Positions 44,838 through 55,100 of a stretch of DNA of 64,000 nucleotides are shown here, one piece after another. The position numbers were made by a program, and so were the translations under genes. The first letter of the stretch is position 1; every line of letters starts with the position of its first letter. Under the pieces are notes generated by a model. That model was not told the origin of the DNA. It made no database searches and worked only from the letters and a program-made list of their open reading frames with translations. This stretch comes from Chondrus crispus (lineage: Eukaryota; Rhodophyta; Florideophyceae; Gigartinales; Gigartinaceae): contig NW_005179096.1 of assembly GCF_000350225.1 (NCBI RefSeq), positions 29,322-93,321 of the forward strand. Reading direction: 5' to 3'.

Positions 44838-45663
44838 TAGTGCCATAGCTAGAGGTATGTCACGCTATCACACTACAGAGAAAAATCTCGATACAGTGAC
44901 CCCCCGTGACAGTGACCCCCCTCGGTACAGTGACCGATGGCCAGAAAATTCTTGCCACCATTGCCCTGTGTGCCCACAAAGCCCACTTTCGTTTTCTACA
45001 GTGACCCCCTCACTACAGTGACCTTTCCTGTTGAGTGACCCGTATTTGCAGTGGGTCACTGTAGAAAAAGTATATTTTTAATTAACATTTGTAAGGTCAC
45101 TCACGTGACGAGCTCGGAAAAAATGAGTCGACCGTTGACTGACGACGAGAGCGCTTGCGATAGCCAACAATGTTCTCTATCTCAATGAGTATGACACAGT
45201 GTCGTACTCGATGCTGATGTCAGGGCTTACGTCAGTGGCCTTCGCGGTAGCGAGAAGGCAGTTTTTGGATGGCCCTCAGCTCGTTGTTGGTGACACAAAG
45301 GTTGTTTTTTGGTTACTTTCAAGACTATTTGAGTTTCGCGCCAGCTTTGAGCTGCATCAGATGGGTGCAGGCCCCAGTTTTATTAGCTTTTTAAGTTGTC
45401 AGCTCTGTCAGCTGGACTTCACCCCTTTGTTTGGGGCCGTTGCGGGGCACTTGCATCCAGCTCCAGTACAGTGACCCCCACCGGTACAGTGACCCTAATG
45501 GCCTTTCCGGGTCGCCACCTTTAGGGGTCACTGTATCGAGATTTTTCTCTGTATATCGTAGGAGGCACTGTATATGACCCTCATTTATATAGTGCCATCC
45601 CGCCAATAGTGCCATAGCTAGAGGTATGTCACGCAATAGCACTATATCGTAGGAGGCACTGTA
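44838..45663. repeat. Two copies of a 57-bp unit, one interrupted
   Basis: The unit TAGTGCCATAGCTAGAGG... to GGAGGCACTGTA is intact at 45607-45663 and split into 44838-44875 plus 45554-45572 by the MITE. The intact copy serves as the empty site. Confidence 0.8.
44876..45551. mobile_element. TA-flanked MITE (Tc1/mariner type)
   Basis: 676 bp with 28-bp near-perfect terminal inverted repeats starting CAGAGAAAAATCTCGATACA. TA at 44874-44875 and 45552-45553; the empty site at 45607-45663 has a single TA. ACAGTGACCCC recurs several times inside both ends. Non-coding. Confidence 0.88.
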
Positions 45664-45747
45664 CCCCGGCGCAGCTTTACTGTACGCGCCCGTGCGTCCG
45701 GGTGGCGCTCGCTTGTATCTCATCAAATACGTTGTATTCAGGTCAAT

Positions 45748-46323
45748 CTATATTGCTAGTAAGCTAATGATTACAGTTAACAGCACTCCTGGCTTCCAGT
45801 CTTCAAACCAGAAGCCAGCTGAAAGGTTCGTGACGGTGAGAAGTACTCCGAGTACCAGCACCGTGATCGCTTCACTTCCGTTGTCTGCTATTGCCATTGC
45901 TAACGCCCCAGTTAATGCTGTGGCGGTAACTATCGCTTTCCAGGCTACCAGGGCCGTGATAAGGTACGAGTTCAGTAAAGCCAGGGCAGCGACTAGAAGT
46001 GCTGCTACGGTCCTAAGAACCACGCCCCATCTAGCTGACCTGATAGCCATATTCTTCTGTTTGACCTGGCACCTTAACTCTTTAAGCCTCACTGAGTTAT
46101 AGCTCAGGTCAGCAGTCTGTCCAAGTCCCAGCGCGGCACCGATTACCGTCGCCACTGGTGGGATGGCAACAGTTATACTGACGGCGTCGATGAACCCCAG
46201 TAGGCCGAAGGCCGCTTTAGTAGCTTTCGACACTCCTCGCTTCCTTTCGATGACGGCTTCAAGCTTGGCGGCTTCCCGCTCAAGGTTGTCGCGTTCTCTT
46301 CGTAGTTGGTCGACACCGCTCAT
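45748..46323 (-). CDS. Small multi-pass membrane protein with N-terminal coiled coil
   Basis: 191 residues from the ATG at 46323. The frame is open further upstream, but that part is only a translated GGCAGCACAGTGA-type microsatellite, so the internal ATG (MSGVDQLRRERDNLE) is preferred. Residues 3-29 form a charged coiled coil. Hydrophobic segments at about 38-68, 99-118, 120-146, 151-170 and 179-191 suggest four or five membrane passes. No family recognised. A TATA-like TATATAAC lies near 46716 on the same strand. The gene sits within an inverted-repeat-bounded segment, so it may be transposon cargo. Base composition and codon use look like genuine coding sequence. Confidence 0.6.
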   Translation of the reverse strand: MSGVDQLRRERDNLEREAAKLEAVIERKRGVSKATKAAFGLLGFIDAVSITVAIPPVATVIGAALGLGQTADLSYNSVRLKELRCQVKQKNMAIRSARWGVVLRTVAALLVAALALLNSYLITALVAWKAIVTATALTGALAMAIADNGSEAITVLVLGVLLTVTNLSAGFWFEDWKPGVLLTVIISLLAI

Positions 46324-46439
46324 TATCGTCAGTTGATATCTGTCCCGGGGCTCGCTGTTGTTCGCTATGCACGTATCAGAAGAGAACCGCAGCGACGGCA
46401 GGGCAGACCAGAAGCAGTAGCACAGCAACAGCGTCGGCA

Positions 46440-46645
46440 GAGAGCAGCGGGAGCAGCGGTACAGAGCTGCGGCAGCGGCAGCACAGTGAGCGGCGGCACA
46501 GTGAGCGGCAGCACAGTGAGCGGCAGAACAGTGAGAGGCAGCACAGTGAGAGGCAGCACAGAGTCGCGGCAGCTCAGAGTCGCGGCAGCTCAGAGAGCGG
46601 CAGCAACGGCAGCACAGAGAGCGGCAGCACAGTGAGGGACGGCGG
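46440..46645. repeat. GC-rich minisatellite
   Basis: Imperfect tandem repeats of about 15 bp (AGCGGCAGCACAGTG and variants), directly upstream of the membrane-protein gene. Confidence 0.8.
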
Positions 46646-46852
46646 CGTGGCAACAAGCAAAAGTTTGGCAGCAGCGGTGGGTTAACTCAATACAATGCAA
46701 TACCTCCGTTATATACGTATAGGGCACCGTCCATAACACTAGTTTTTTGAGAAGATTGCGAGGACTGGACATGATCCTCGGCAGCAGCGGTGGGTACCGT
46801 TGTACCCTTGCAGGATACCGGAGGCAAATTCGTCCCTTGCACGTGGTAACAG

Positions 46853-47184
46853 AGTTGTGATCAGGAGAATAGGTCCTGCGCGGTCATCCGCTCCGAGACG
46901 TCTGGCCCTGGCCCCGTCTCATTTTTGCCCCTGGTGTTGGGTCCATGACTCAGCTCGCCTGGTATGCCGTGTTGTAGCGCATTTTTAATCGTTTAAATAT
47001 CATTGGTGCGCCACTGTCAACAGTGGACGAAGCATGATGGAATCGCTACGGGAAATACCTGTCACTGTAAGTCCAGTTATGCTTGTGACCACGTCTTTCC
47101 AAAACTTGCACGGACGTTTATAGTTTCGCCTAAAATTTCCGCAAACGTTTTAATGCGAGGGTGCACGTCTCCAGAATGTTTCTG
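46853..47184. other. No supported gene
   Basis: Only short ORFs; the right flank of the 44342-46852 segment. Confidence 0.4.
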
Positions 47185-48065
47185 AGGGTGACCCCACCGC
47201 CAACAAAATTTCTGTCCTAAAGTTCCAACCACTAAAGTTTGGACCGATGGACTAAAGTTCGGACCGATGGAAGAAATTTTGAACCCCACCGCGCCACCAT
47301 TTGTCCTAAAGTTTAGAATTTGGGAAGGATTCTTTTCCAAACCAAAATTATTTGGTCGAGATTTTTGTCCAAAGCGCCGTTTGGGCGAGCTTCGTTCTAT
47401 AGTAACGGTACAGAAAACATCTGAATTTCATGTGCTTACAGCTCTACCAAAGCTCTTCCAAATGGCATTGGGGCTGTTTTGACTGAAGTCCCATCAATAG
47501 TGTGGGACGCAAAAAGGAGTGTTGTGCAGCCTTCGCTCGTGGACATTTCCCATCTTCTCCCTCCTTCTCGTCTTCTGAGAAGTGCAGGCAATGGCTGAGG
47601 TGGTTACTAGGACTGATGACTCGGCAGTAAGAGTGAGGAAAAAGGGTAAGGGACTGGGGTGGTCAGACGAGGAGAATCTTGCCCTGTGCGTTGCTGAGAG
47701 CGCAGTTCTAGAGTCCATAATAGGAATTGAAAGCGTGGTGTACTTGCCGAGTCGATAATTCCCAAACAGGAGCCTACATATTATGGAGAGCGGGCAAGTG
47801 AGGAGCAAAAGTTGCCGCCAATTGTGGAACAGACGCGTGCAGTAGCTTGCTTCTTTGCGCCAAATGTATTTCTACGACATACTTGTAGCCTAATTGGGGT
47901 GACCCTGAATATGAATAGATGTATCGTGTTACAGGCGCGGTGGGGTTCATCTCTGAATCACCACCTCCCCCAAAGCGCGGCTTGATTAAAAGATAGTAGA
48001 TCCAATTACCGGAGGACAACTGTCTGCTTTTTGCGATTTTGGGCAAGGCGCGGTGGGGTCACCCT
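47185..48065. mobile_element. Nested inverted-repeat element, non-coding
   Basis: AGGGTGACCCCACCGC at 47185-47200 is inverted perfectly at 48050-48065. A second perfect pair, GAACCCCACCGCGCC at 47281-47295 and its complement at 47934-47948, is nested inside. 881 bp, no credible ORF. No clear target duplication. Confidence 0.6.
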
Positions 48066-49550
48066 GAGTTTCGCAGAAAAAGTTGCTCAAACTTTCGGCA
48101 GCACTTTGGGAACCTTTGAAACTTCAGAAACATTCATCAACCTTTTCAAAGATGCCGGATCGCATTACAGCTCCGATCGAGGGTGGATGGAAATATTCCA
48201 TCATTGAGGCCTTGCTTGCAGGATCCAACAAGGTCCACCACCGGGACCAATGGGAGTGCCGTTTGAGGCGAATATCAGAAAAATCAATTGTCAACCAGGA
48301 TTTTACGGAGCCATGAGCCCTGGTAGTTGGGACCAAAGTTGTATGGCTCTGGGTCACAGGCTCTGGTACCCAGGGCCATTATTGGGACGTATTCTCCTGA
48401 ATGCGACTCTAACAGCGCGTGCTGTAGGACAAATTCAAACCTGTTCGCATATGCATACTGTATATAATTTTCATAGGTACAATATAGGCAAGATACTGTA
48501 TTCAGGCATATTGCTTCTTCTCGACGGGTGTATTCGCAGTACAGGGGGGGACTCTCATTAGTGCCGCTCTTGTTAATGCAACCCTCCCATTAGTGCCGGC
48601 CAGATGCACGAACACCAACGGTACCACGTGTCACAGGCAGACGATAATTACCGAGTGCATGCAAAGAGATGTGCCGTCACTTAATAGTGCCAACTCCGAA
48701 TAGTATCATTTTTGGGGCCTCGCACGAGGTGGCACTAATGGATGGGTCGTCTGTATTCCACATATTCCATGTCCAGTTTCGCTGCTGAACAGAGGACACT
48801 GGTGCGTACAGTATTGGAGCAGCAATGGGTCAGTTTTGGATCAACGACAATTCATCCTTGATTGGATCACCGGTTCCACTACAAGCATCTGTCGCCCCCT
48901 CACTGCCACTTACCTACGGCGTCTACGCCCTTTTTTATTGGTCCCGCCATACTGTATCACTACTGTGAAAATAGTCAAGACTGATAAGGTTGATGCTCAC
49001 CTGCCGGGCCTCAGCATTTTGCCCGGTCGGTCTCGTTTATTTGATATACCGCCGCGCAGTTCAGTAACCCTAATTAAATGTCCGCCGTCGCCCGCCGGCG
49101 ACTCTCGCCGGCTTACACGGCGACGGGGGAATAACCTTCAAGGACGGTTTCGTCCTGCACCGCGTGCTTAGGTGTTTGTCATACTGGTCCCTATAGTCGG
49201 ACCCGACTTTGCCCCTCGCGGGCTCTCCAGGTGTTGCACAGGCAGGGATTTCTCACAACTACAAGCATCTGTCGCCCCCTCACTGCCACTTACTTACGGC
49301 GTCTACGCCCTTTTTTATTGGTCCCGCCATACTGTATGCGCTCCCCCCACTGTCTGCCCACCGCTGAAGCAGCGAAACTGGTGAGGCCCTTGCAAACATC
49401 CGGCTTCCACCGTCCCTATCAACATCTTCCACTCCGATGGCTTTGTCATTGTCAACCAAACGACACCGTCGTGCAAGACGTCATGCAAGACGTCCTGCAA
49501 GACATCGTCCTGCAAGACATGGTTCTGTAATGCTGAGCGCAGGCTCCCGC
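48066..49550. repeat. Repeat field without genes
   Basis: Contains CATTAGTGCC at 48556 and 48588 with its complement at 48731-48740 (a possible small inverted-repeat element); an 80-bp direct repeat at 48878-48957 and 49258-49337 differing at one base; and a short tandem repeat (GTCCTGCAAGACA type) at about 49468-49525. The ORF at 48083-48316 has no recognisable domain. Confidence 0.55.
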
Positions 49551-49756
49551 CTGCACCTTGGCGAAAGCCAACAGTCCAATAAAAAGGCTCTATGGCCGCC
49601 GCCATCACTCGATGATTGGCTGATGGCAATTTAGGGTAGATACCATTGTAGAATTGATGATTTAATCACTATTCTACCGACGACGGCGCAGCGGAGCGGC
49701 GCGCACTAGAGTTTGCTCTGGTTGACATAAAGTGGGGTGACCGGGTCACTGTAGAC
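49551..49756 (-). repeat. Short copy of the repeat also at 18963-19953 and 40994-41105
   Basis: Its reverse complement starts GGGTCTACAGTGACCCGGTC, as at 18963, and includes GTCGTCGGTAGAATAGTGAT as near 19907 and GGACTGTTGGCTTTCGCCAA as near 41080. Confidence 0.65.
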
Positions 49757-49958
49757 CCGACGACACTGTGGGAAAGTAGCATTTCACGGTGACGTTTTAC
49801 TGTAGGAAATAAGTGCATCTCAAGGACATGATTAAAATGCACTAAAAGGTAGCATTTAATAATTTCAGATGTCAAAGGAGAGTGCATCCTCTCCTACGTA
49901 GATTTTGTGATAGTGAAAAAACATAAGATGGAGAAAGAATCAAGGAGGACCTGAGTAG
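49757..49958. other. Upstream region of the short secreted ORF
   Basis: No ORF of note. Confidence 0.4.
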
Positions 49959-49966
49959 TATAAATA
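49959..49966 (+). promoter_or_regulatory. TATA box
   Basis: TATAAATA, 65 bases upstream of the ATG at 50031, the best TATA match in the window. Confidence 0.6.
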
Positions 49967-50030
49967 AGGCAAGACTCGGGGCAGACTAGCTTCTCAGAGA
50001 CAAGCAAGAACGATAACAAAAGCCACGACA

Positions 50031-50171
50031 ATGAAAGGCGCGACTCGCTTCATTCGCGCAGTCCTGCCGGTTAACCCTTTGTTGTTTCCTTTTCTTTTAA
50101 TTTTTGCACCCGTTAATGCAACGAACGCAACTGAGCTAGGGCTTTTCTCGGGGATCGCAGATATACGATAG
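50031..50171 (+). CDS. Short signal-peptide ORF, possibly a truncated gene
   Basis: 46 codons. Basic N-terminus (MKGATRFIRA), a hydrophobic core (LLFPFLLIFAPV) and an Ala/Asn region suitable for signal-peptidase cleavage, then about 15 residues before the TAG. Behind a clear TATA box with an A-rich leader, so a real transcription unit is likely. The length suggests either a secreted peptide or the first exon of a gene whose remainder was lost to the repeats downstream. No family recognised. Confidence 0.4.
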   Translation: MKGATRFIRAVLPVNPLLFPFLLIFAPVNATNATELGLFSGIADIR

Positions 50172-50412
50172 ATGCAATACAGTAATTTACTTTTCCCCTT
50201 GAGCGGTCTGAGAAATTATCCCTTTTCTCTAACCTTGGTCGCTTGCATACACTTAAACAGACCTCTGGACCACGCTAAATTGTACTAATTACGAAGGCTC
50301 GTGTATGGAAACCCCTAATAGATTCCAGACCGTCTAGATCATCCAATTGAATTACCTGACGACATCAAATTCTAGTAAAAAAGGCCGCACCAACAAGATC
50401 ACTTCTACTTGG

Positions 50413-50503
50413 TACAGTGTTAGAGTGCTATTTTCTGGATGCACCCACTATTTTCTGGATGCACCCAGTGGTTGCATCCAGAAAATAGCACTCTAACACT
50501 TTA
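50413..50503. repeat. 91-bp hairpin element
   Basis: Arms 50413-50447 and 50469-50503 are near-perfect inverted copies (TACAGTGTTAGAGTGC... and complement); CTATTTTCTGGATGCACCCA is also tandemly duplicated. Related to the ends at 1-20 and 51351-51376. TA occurs at both tips. Confidence 0.7.
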
Positions 50504-51350
50504 CCATTGTATGATAGTTTCAAAACTGATTGTCCCCACCACTCTTGCACTCCATCACTGCCCTTCCGTGGCGGTTCCACCCCAGTTGGAACATGTTGCG
50601 AACTGTACACCCACCGAACTGTACACCCACTCGCACCCCCACTCGCCGACAACCTCCCCATCCCCTAATCCCAAAGCGAGCCACACCTTCCTCCTCAAAC
50701 CTGACGCCCGCATTCTGACACTGTCATCTCAACATGGCATCCCTTTTGGACGGATCCGATCCTCCCTCTCAAGCCAACCCGAACAAATCAATACTTTCCA
50801 GTTGCGTACTGCGTCCTCTTGTTTTCGGTCCCCTTCGATAAGGGCTACCGAAGTTATATTTCAATTGTTCCTGTATAAAAAATGGAAGTATACTGTTTAG
50901 CAGTAAGGGCTTCGTGATATTTACGGATACAAGGAAGTCGGAGTCTTTCCCGAACGAGAGAAGCACGCGCCAAGGAGTGGACCGCTGTGTGCGAGGGCGA
51001 ATAATGGCTGGGCGGAGGTACTTTGGGTTCTTGTTGCGATGACGGCGCTTGCGGCGCATTGTTGTCCTCCTCCGGGCGACAAGACATGTCGTCAGAGCTG
51101 CTAGCGATACTGCTAGAGCTGGCAGAGTGTGCTTGCGGCTGTTCTGAAAGGGCATTGGCGAAGCGGGCATCACCGACAGCTCGAGAGAGGGGTCTTGGAA
51201 TGTGGAACTCCAGTGCGCAAGGATGGAATGGGAAGTGGTGCGGGAGTGGTGGAGTGGAGAGGGGTCGAGAGGGCTTGATCAGATGGTCAAAAGTAGTCAG
51301 CCGGCGACCACTTTATCGGTCGCTGATTGGTCAAAAAAGTAGTCGAGTGA
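50504..51350. other. Uncertain; weak minus-strand coding signal
   Basis: On the minus strand 50854-51087, extendable upstream to about 51230 without a stop, reads as Ser/Pro-rich protein (SSSIASSSDD, EPKVPPPSHY) typical of a disordered region, but no domain or clear start is seen. Plus-strand ORFs overlap. Direct repeats GGTCAAAAGTAGTC-type near 51286 and 51330. Confidence 0.3.
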
Positions 51351-51376
51351 TACAGTGTTATTTTCTGGATGCACCC
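51351..51376 (+). repeat. End motif of a dispersed element
   Basis: TACAGTGTTATTTTCTGGAT begins here; the exact complement is at 1-20. Followed by the small palindrome ACAGCACACTTGTGTGCTGT near 51379. Confidence 0.6.
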
Positions 51377-51457
51377 AGTACAGCACACTTGTGTGCTGTA
51401 GAGCGATTCACAAATCATTTTGGAGGCTACCAGTATACACTAAAGGTGCATCTAAAC

Positions 51458-51578
51458 CCGAATACTGCAAATAGTGCGGGTGCAAATATAGTGCGAAACG
51501 CAAATTAGTGCAGTCTGCAGTAAATTGTGTTCAACCCCTACCGGAGATGGGAGAATTACTGCAGACTACACTAATTGC
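51458..51578 (+). repeat. Left inverted-repeat end of the large transposon
   Basis: Terminal repeat 51458-51479 plus subterminal AGTGCGG/TTAGTGCAG motifs that can fold on themselves. Confidence 0.7.
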
Positions 51579-52101
51579 AAACAGCACATGAAATAGTGGG
51601 GACTCGGAATGTGGCTCCCTTGCCAGTCGGTGACCACCTGTAAAAATGACGCAATTTGGGATGTACGATAAATTTGTGGGGTACCGAGTCAAGTGTGCGT
51701 TGTGAGAAAATGTTTCACCGACAAGCCGTGGGAGCACATTTTTGTGTTATCCCGAAAACTTGGAATTCGAAGCTCCCTTGTGCACTCCCTCCTCAAGCGG
51801 CGCCTTCCCCACCCGTCTTAGTTTCTTCGTTGTCAAGTTTGCTTGCTGCTGCCCAAAACCAGGCGTGGGCTGGTGGATAATGGAGGCTCGGGAAATCGCA
51901 ACGGCGGATCCATGCTTGCGCGATGGTCCACCGCTTGAAAGCTGCTTTGCTTGTAACACTGCGGACAAGCGCAGACCGAGCCTCCCGATCAGACTTACAC
52001 CTCAGCAGATCACGGTGCGGGCTAGAGTATAAACTGATGATCTGGAAAACCCCTTTGCGTCTATTGACGACTCGCATTCCCATGTCGTCCATCTGTGCAC
52101 A
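51579..52101. other. 5' region of the giant gene
   Basis: No separate gene supported. The reading frame of the giant gene is open from 52033, encoding an acidic stretch and a CTMC motif before the ATG at 52102, so the true start may be upstream, non-AUG or spliced. Confidence 0.4.
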
Positions 52102-55100
52102 ATGTGTCGTGACAAAAAAAATGGTTGGCATATCATCATCAATCCACGAAAGTACGGAAAGGGGCAGTCAAGTTGCGCATTGCAAGCATGGGCTACAAGA
52201 GTGCGTGCAATCCCTAGGAAACTGATTTCACGTACATGTATCATTTGCGAGACAAAACCACGCCTTACCACAATATCGAGAGACACTTCATCTAATAGCG
52301 AAAGAACTCGCAATCCAACATGCGACTGGACTTTGTACAACATCCTTCAGAGTTCACCAAGTGTGCAGTCCACATGGATATCGGAAATGACGCGGCTCTG
52401 TAAATGCGACGAAAAAGTACTTTGGCAGCTGCTACGCAATCCTCGTGAGTATCGTTTGTGCTACGTGCATATGAATCACAGCAGATATTCTAGAAACGTC
52501 TCTCCAAGGGCCGGATTTGATTCCGGTGAAAGTAAGGATGGTTTCTGCGTCTTCAGAGGTTTGGGCTGTTCGCATGTATCATTGAACAGTATGAGACTCC
52601 GGCCTATTAAGTTGTTCGACAGTGCTACTCTTGTAAGCAACGAGAGCTACTTAGAACTGGAGGAAGTTGTACACAATCATACCAATGGTTCTTTAAAGCT
52701 TTCAGATGTAATGGGCAAGTACTGTTGTTCAAGTTGTCTGTACATCGTCAACGAAGGTCGCAACTGCTCTGCACCCAGCATATCTATTCAAAGTCTTTCA
52801 TGCGTGGTGTACCGCCTACTTGTGCGGTGTATTCTACATGCTCTGCAGGAAAGCTCGATAGAGACATTCTGGCCAGAGAGCAGTCCTGTCAAAAGCCTTG
52901 CCATGACTTTAAAGTCTTCTTGCATCGTCTTGAATATAGAAGGTCACATTCTAAGAATGGTACCATTCGTAGATGTCTGCAGTTGTCGTCGAAGTCTTTG
53001 TAAGATTGGCGACCGCACTGACGTGATTCAAAATGCTCCAATAGACAACAAAATCTTGCAGAAAAAGATTGAGAATGTATTAGCAGGAAAGGGGATTATT
53101 TTACATAAGCTGAGCTTCAAGCTCCGTTGCTATATACCCGCTACATCAGTGCACAGTATGTTGGGAAAGATGGCTGCCTCCGATGCAAACACGACAAAAG
53201 GCTTTACCCGACCGTCCCCTGCACACACGAGAACTATGCTTGGTGATGTTGCGAATTATTTCATCTCGGAGAAGGATTCTTTTTGGACCGTCAACTGGTC
53301 TCTATCGAGAGTCATTTCTTCCATACCACCGCTTTTATGGAGTGATGTCCTGATGTCCATGGCTTCGCAAAGACGCATTGCCAACTGGCATCTGGTGGCA
53401 AAGGCCTCAAACAAACAACTTCATGATGTTTTTCCTGTATCGAACAGATCCAACTCGTTACCACTTCCGTCTATTAAAGAGTTCCTTAACTCAAAGTGTT
53501 CTAACTATACAAGGTCAGACTTACTTATAAGCGTCAGAGTTTTGAAAGTCATCGAGCAGATGGTCCTCTCCAGAACAAACGGCGTTGCTGGCCCTTTCAC
53601 TATCAGTGTCTCTATTGCTGGCATATGCGAGGTAAGCCCTTCATTTGTGAGTGTGTTAAAAGCTCTTGGTCTGTTCGTGTCGTACAACCGAACGGAAAAG
53701 TATCGTCAAGAATTGATAGCGCAGCGGGAGCGTCGTGGACGGTGGGATGTGAGTGAGATGGATGAAGTGGTAATTCCTACTTTCCAATTTGATAATTGGG
53801 ATATCAAACCACTACACGCGGTCAAGGTGGACGGCAAGGCAATGCCCAAAGTAAATGGTTCCTTACTGCAAGGACAGAGTAGAAAGCGCGTGCGAGGAAA
53901 ATCAGAAGGTTGGCGGAATGAAATAGAACTGAAGAGACAGCGCCAATCGTCATGGAGAAGTATGAAACGGCTGGGAAGTCGTGAAAATTTGACGGACAGT
54001 CTTTCAAATCGAGAGCATGAAGCGATAATTCTACAGTTCCAGTCTGTTGTGCTTGGCATGTCTTCTTTGTATCGCAGACAATTGCTTGGGGGACTCGAAG
54101 GTGCAAATGCCGAATACAACACGGGAACACGTGAAGGTCTTGACTCGTTGATGCATCACCGGCCTGTCAACTTCAGGACCCTCATGCTTTCCTGTTTTAA
54201 ACCGCATGGGGGAAAGAATTTGGGAACTGAATCGTTGTTCGATCAACATGTAGTCTACGTTGAGATTAGTCAAGATTCGGCTGCAGACATTTTAACGGCG
54301 AGGCGATTTTTGCAACTCATAGAAGAATCTGTCAGACCAGGTCAACACGGATGCCCTAGATACGTCGTGCTTGCTGGTGACCAGCCGTCCCATAAAATGT
54401 TCATGACACTCTGGGTAGAGTCATGGAGAGCTGCCCGAAAAAATCGTACGCGGGAGAAAGTGGACCTACATGAATGGCTTATTCCATTCCCAGGCTTTTT
54501 TCATGCAGAGAAACAAATATCGTACTCTATTTGCAAAGAAATGTTGAGTGGTCTTGGTGGTGAGGAGATGGCAAATTGCTCTGGGCTGTCACCCAGTCAA
54601 GCGCAAAACTTCATCAGCCATTCACACGCTCGCAACAACCGCGCAGTTCTGTTCAACTTAGCGTGTGCTATGATTATCCATATTACAGACATGGTTTGTA
54701 TGGAGGATGAAGGAGTCGCAAGGCGCGTTACAGCATTGCACGAAAAGACGGGCAAGAAACAGGTTTCAAGTGACTCTGTCGCATCATTTCATGCGAAAAA
54801 GGACGCATGGAGCAACAGTGATAATAAGCAGAAGCCCTGCCGTTCTGTTTATGATCAAACAACGGACTTGGTAACTGCTGAAGCTATAGAGGTCGAAGCC
54901 GTACTCCGAAAGGAGCTGGAGAAAAAGTTTTGTGGTGGACCAAATGGCGTGCACTTCGTGAAGACAATTCTTCTAGGATGTTTGATCCCGACGGTTGGCT
55001 TTCACGTATTTTCTCGCGCAGGCCACACTGCTTTGAATGAGGCTTTTTGGTTTCATCATCATACCATATTGCACTCCTCTGGCCATCTTAAATACCAGGA

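Larger units (their letters stand above)
44342..46852. mobile_element. Inverted-repeat-bounded segment carrying a membrane-protein gene
   Basis: A perfect 22-bp inverted repeat, CTGTTACCACGTGCAAGG..., occurs at 44342-44363 and 46831-46852. Flanks just outside resemble the two halves of an uninterrupted sequence on the minus strand at 48370-48475, suggesting insertion. No transposase inside; it contains a MITE and the gene at 45748-46323. I could not fix a target duplication. Confidence 0.5.

Noticed and set aside
46324-46656. Longer N-terminus for the membrane protein
   Set aside because: It is translated minisatellite; the internal ATG gives a normal protein start.
50769-51508. Overlapping Arg-rich and Ser-rich ORFs on both strands
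   Set aside because: No domain, no clear start, and the plus and minus readings cannot both be real; kept only as a weak minus-strand note.
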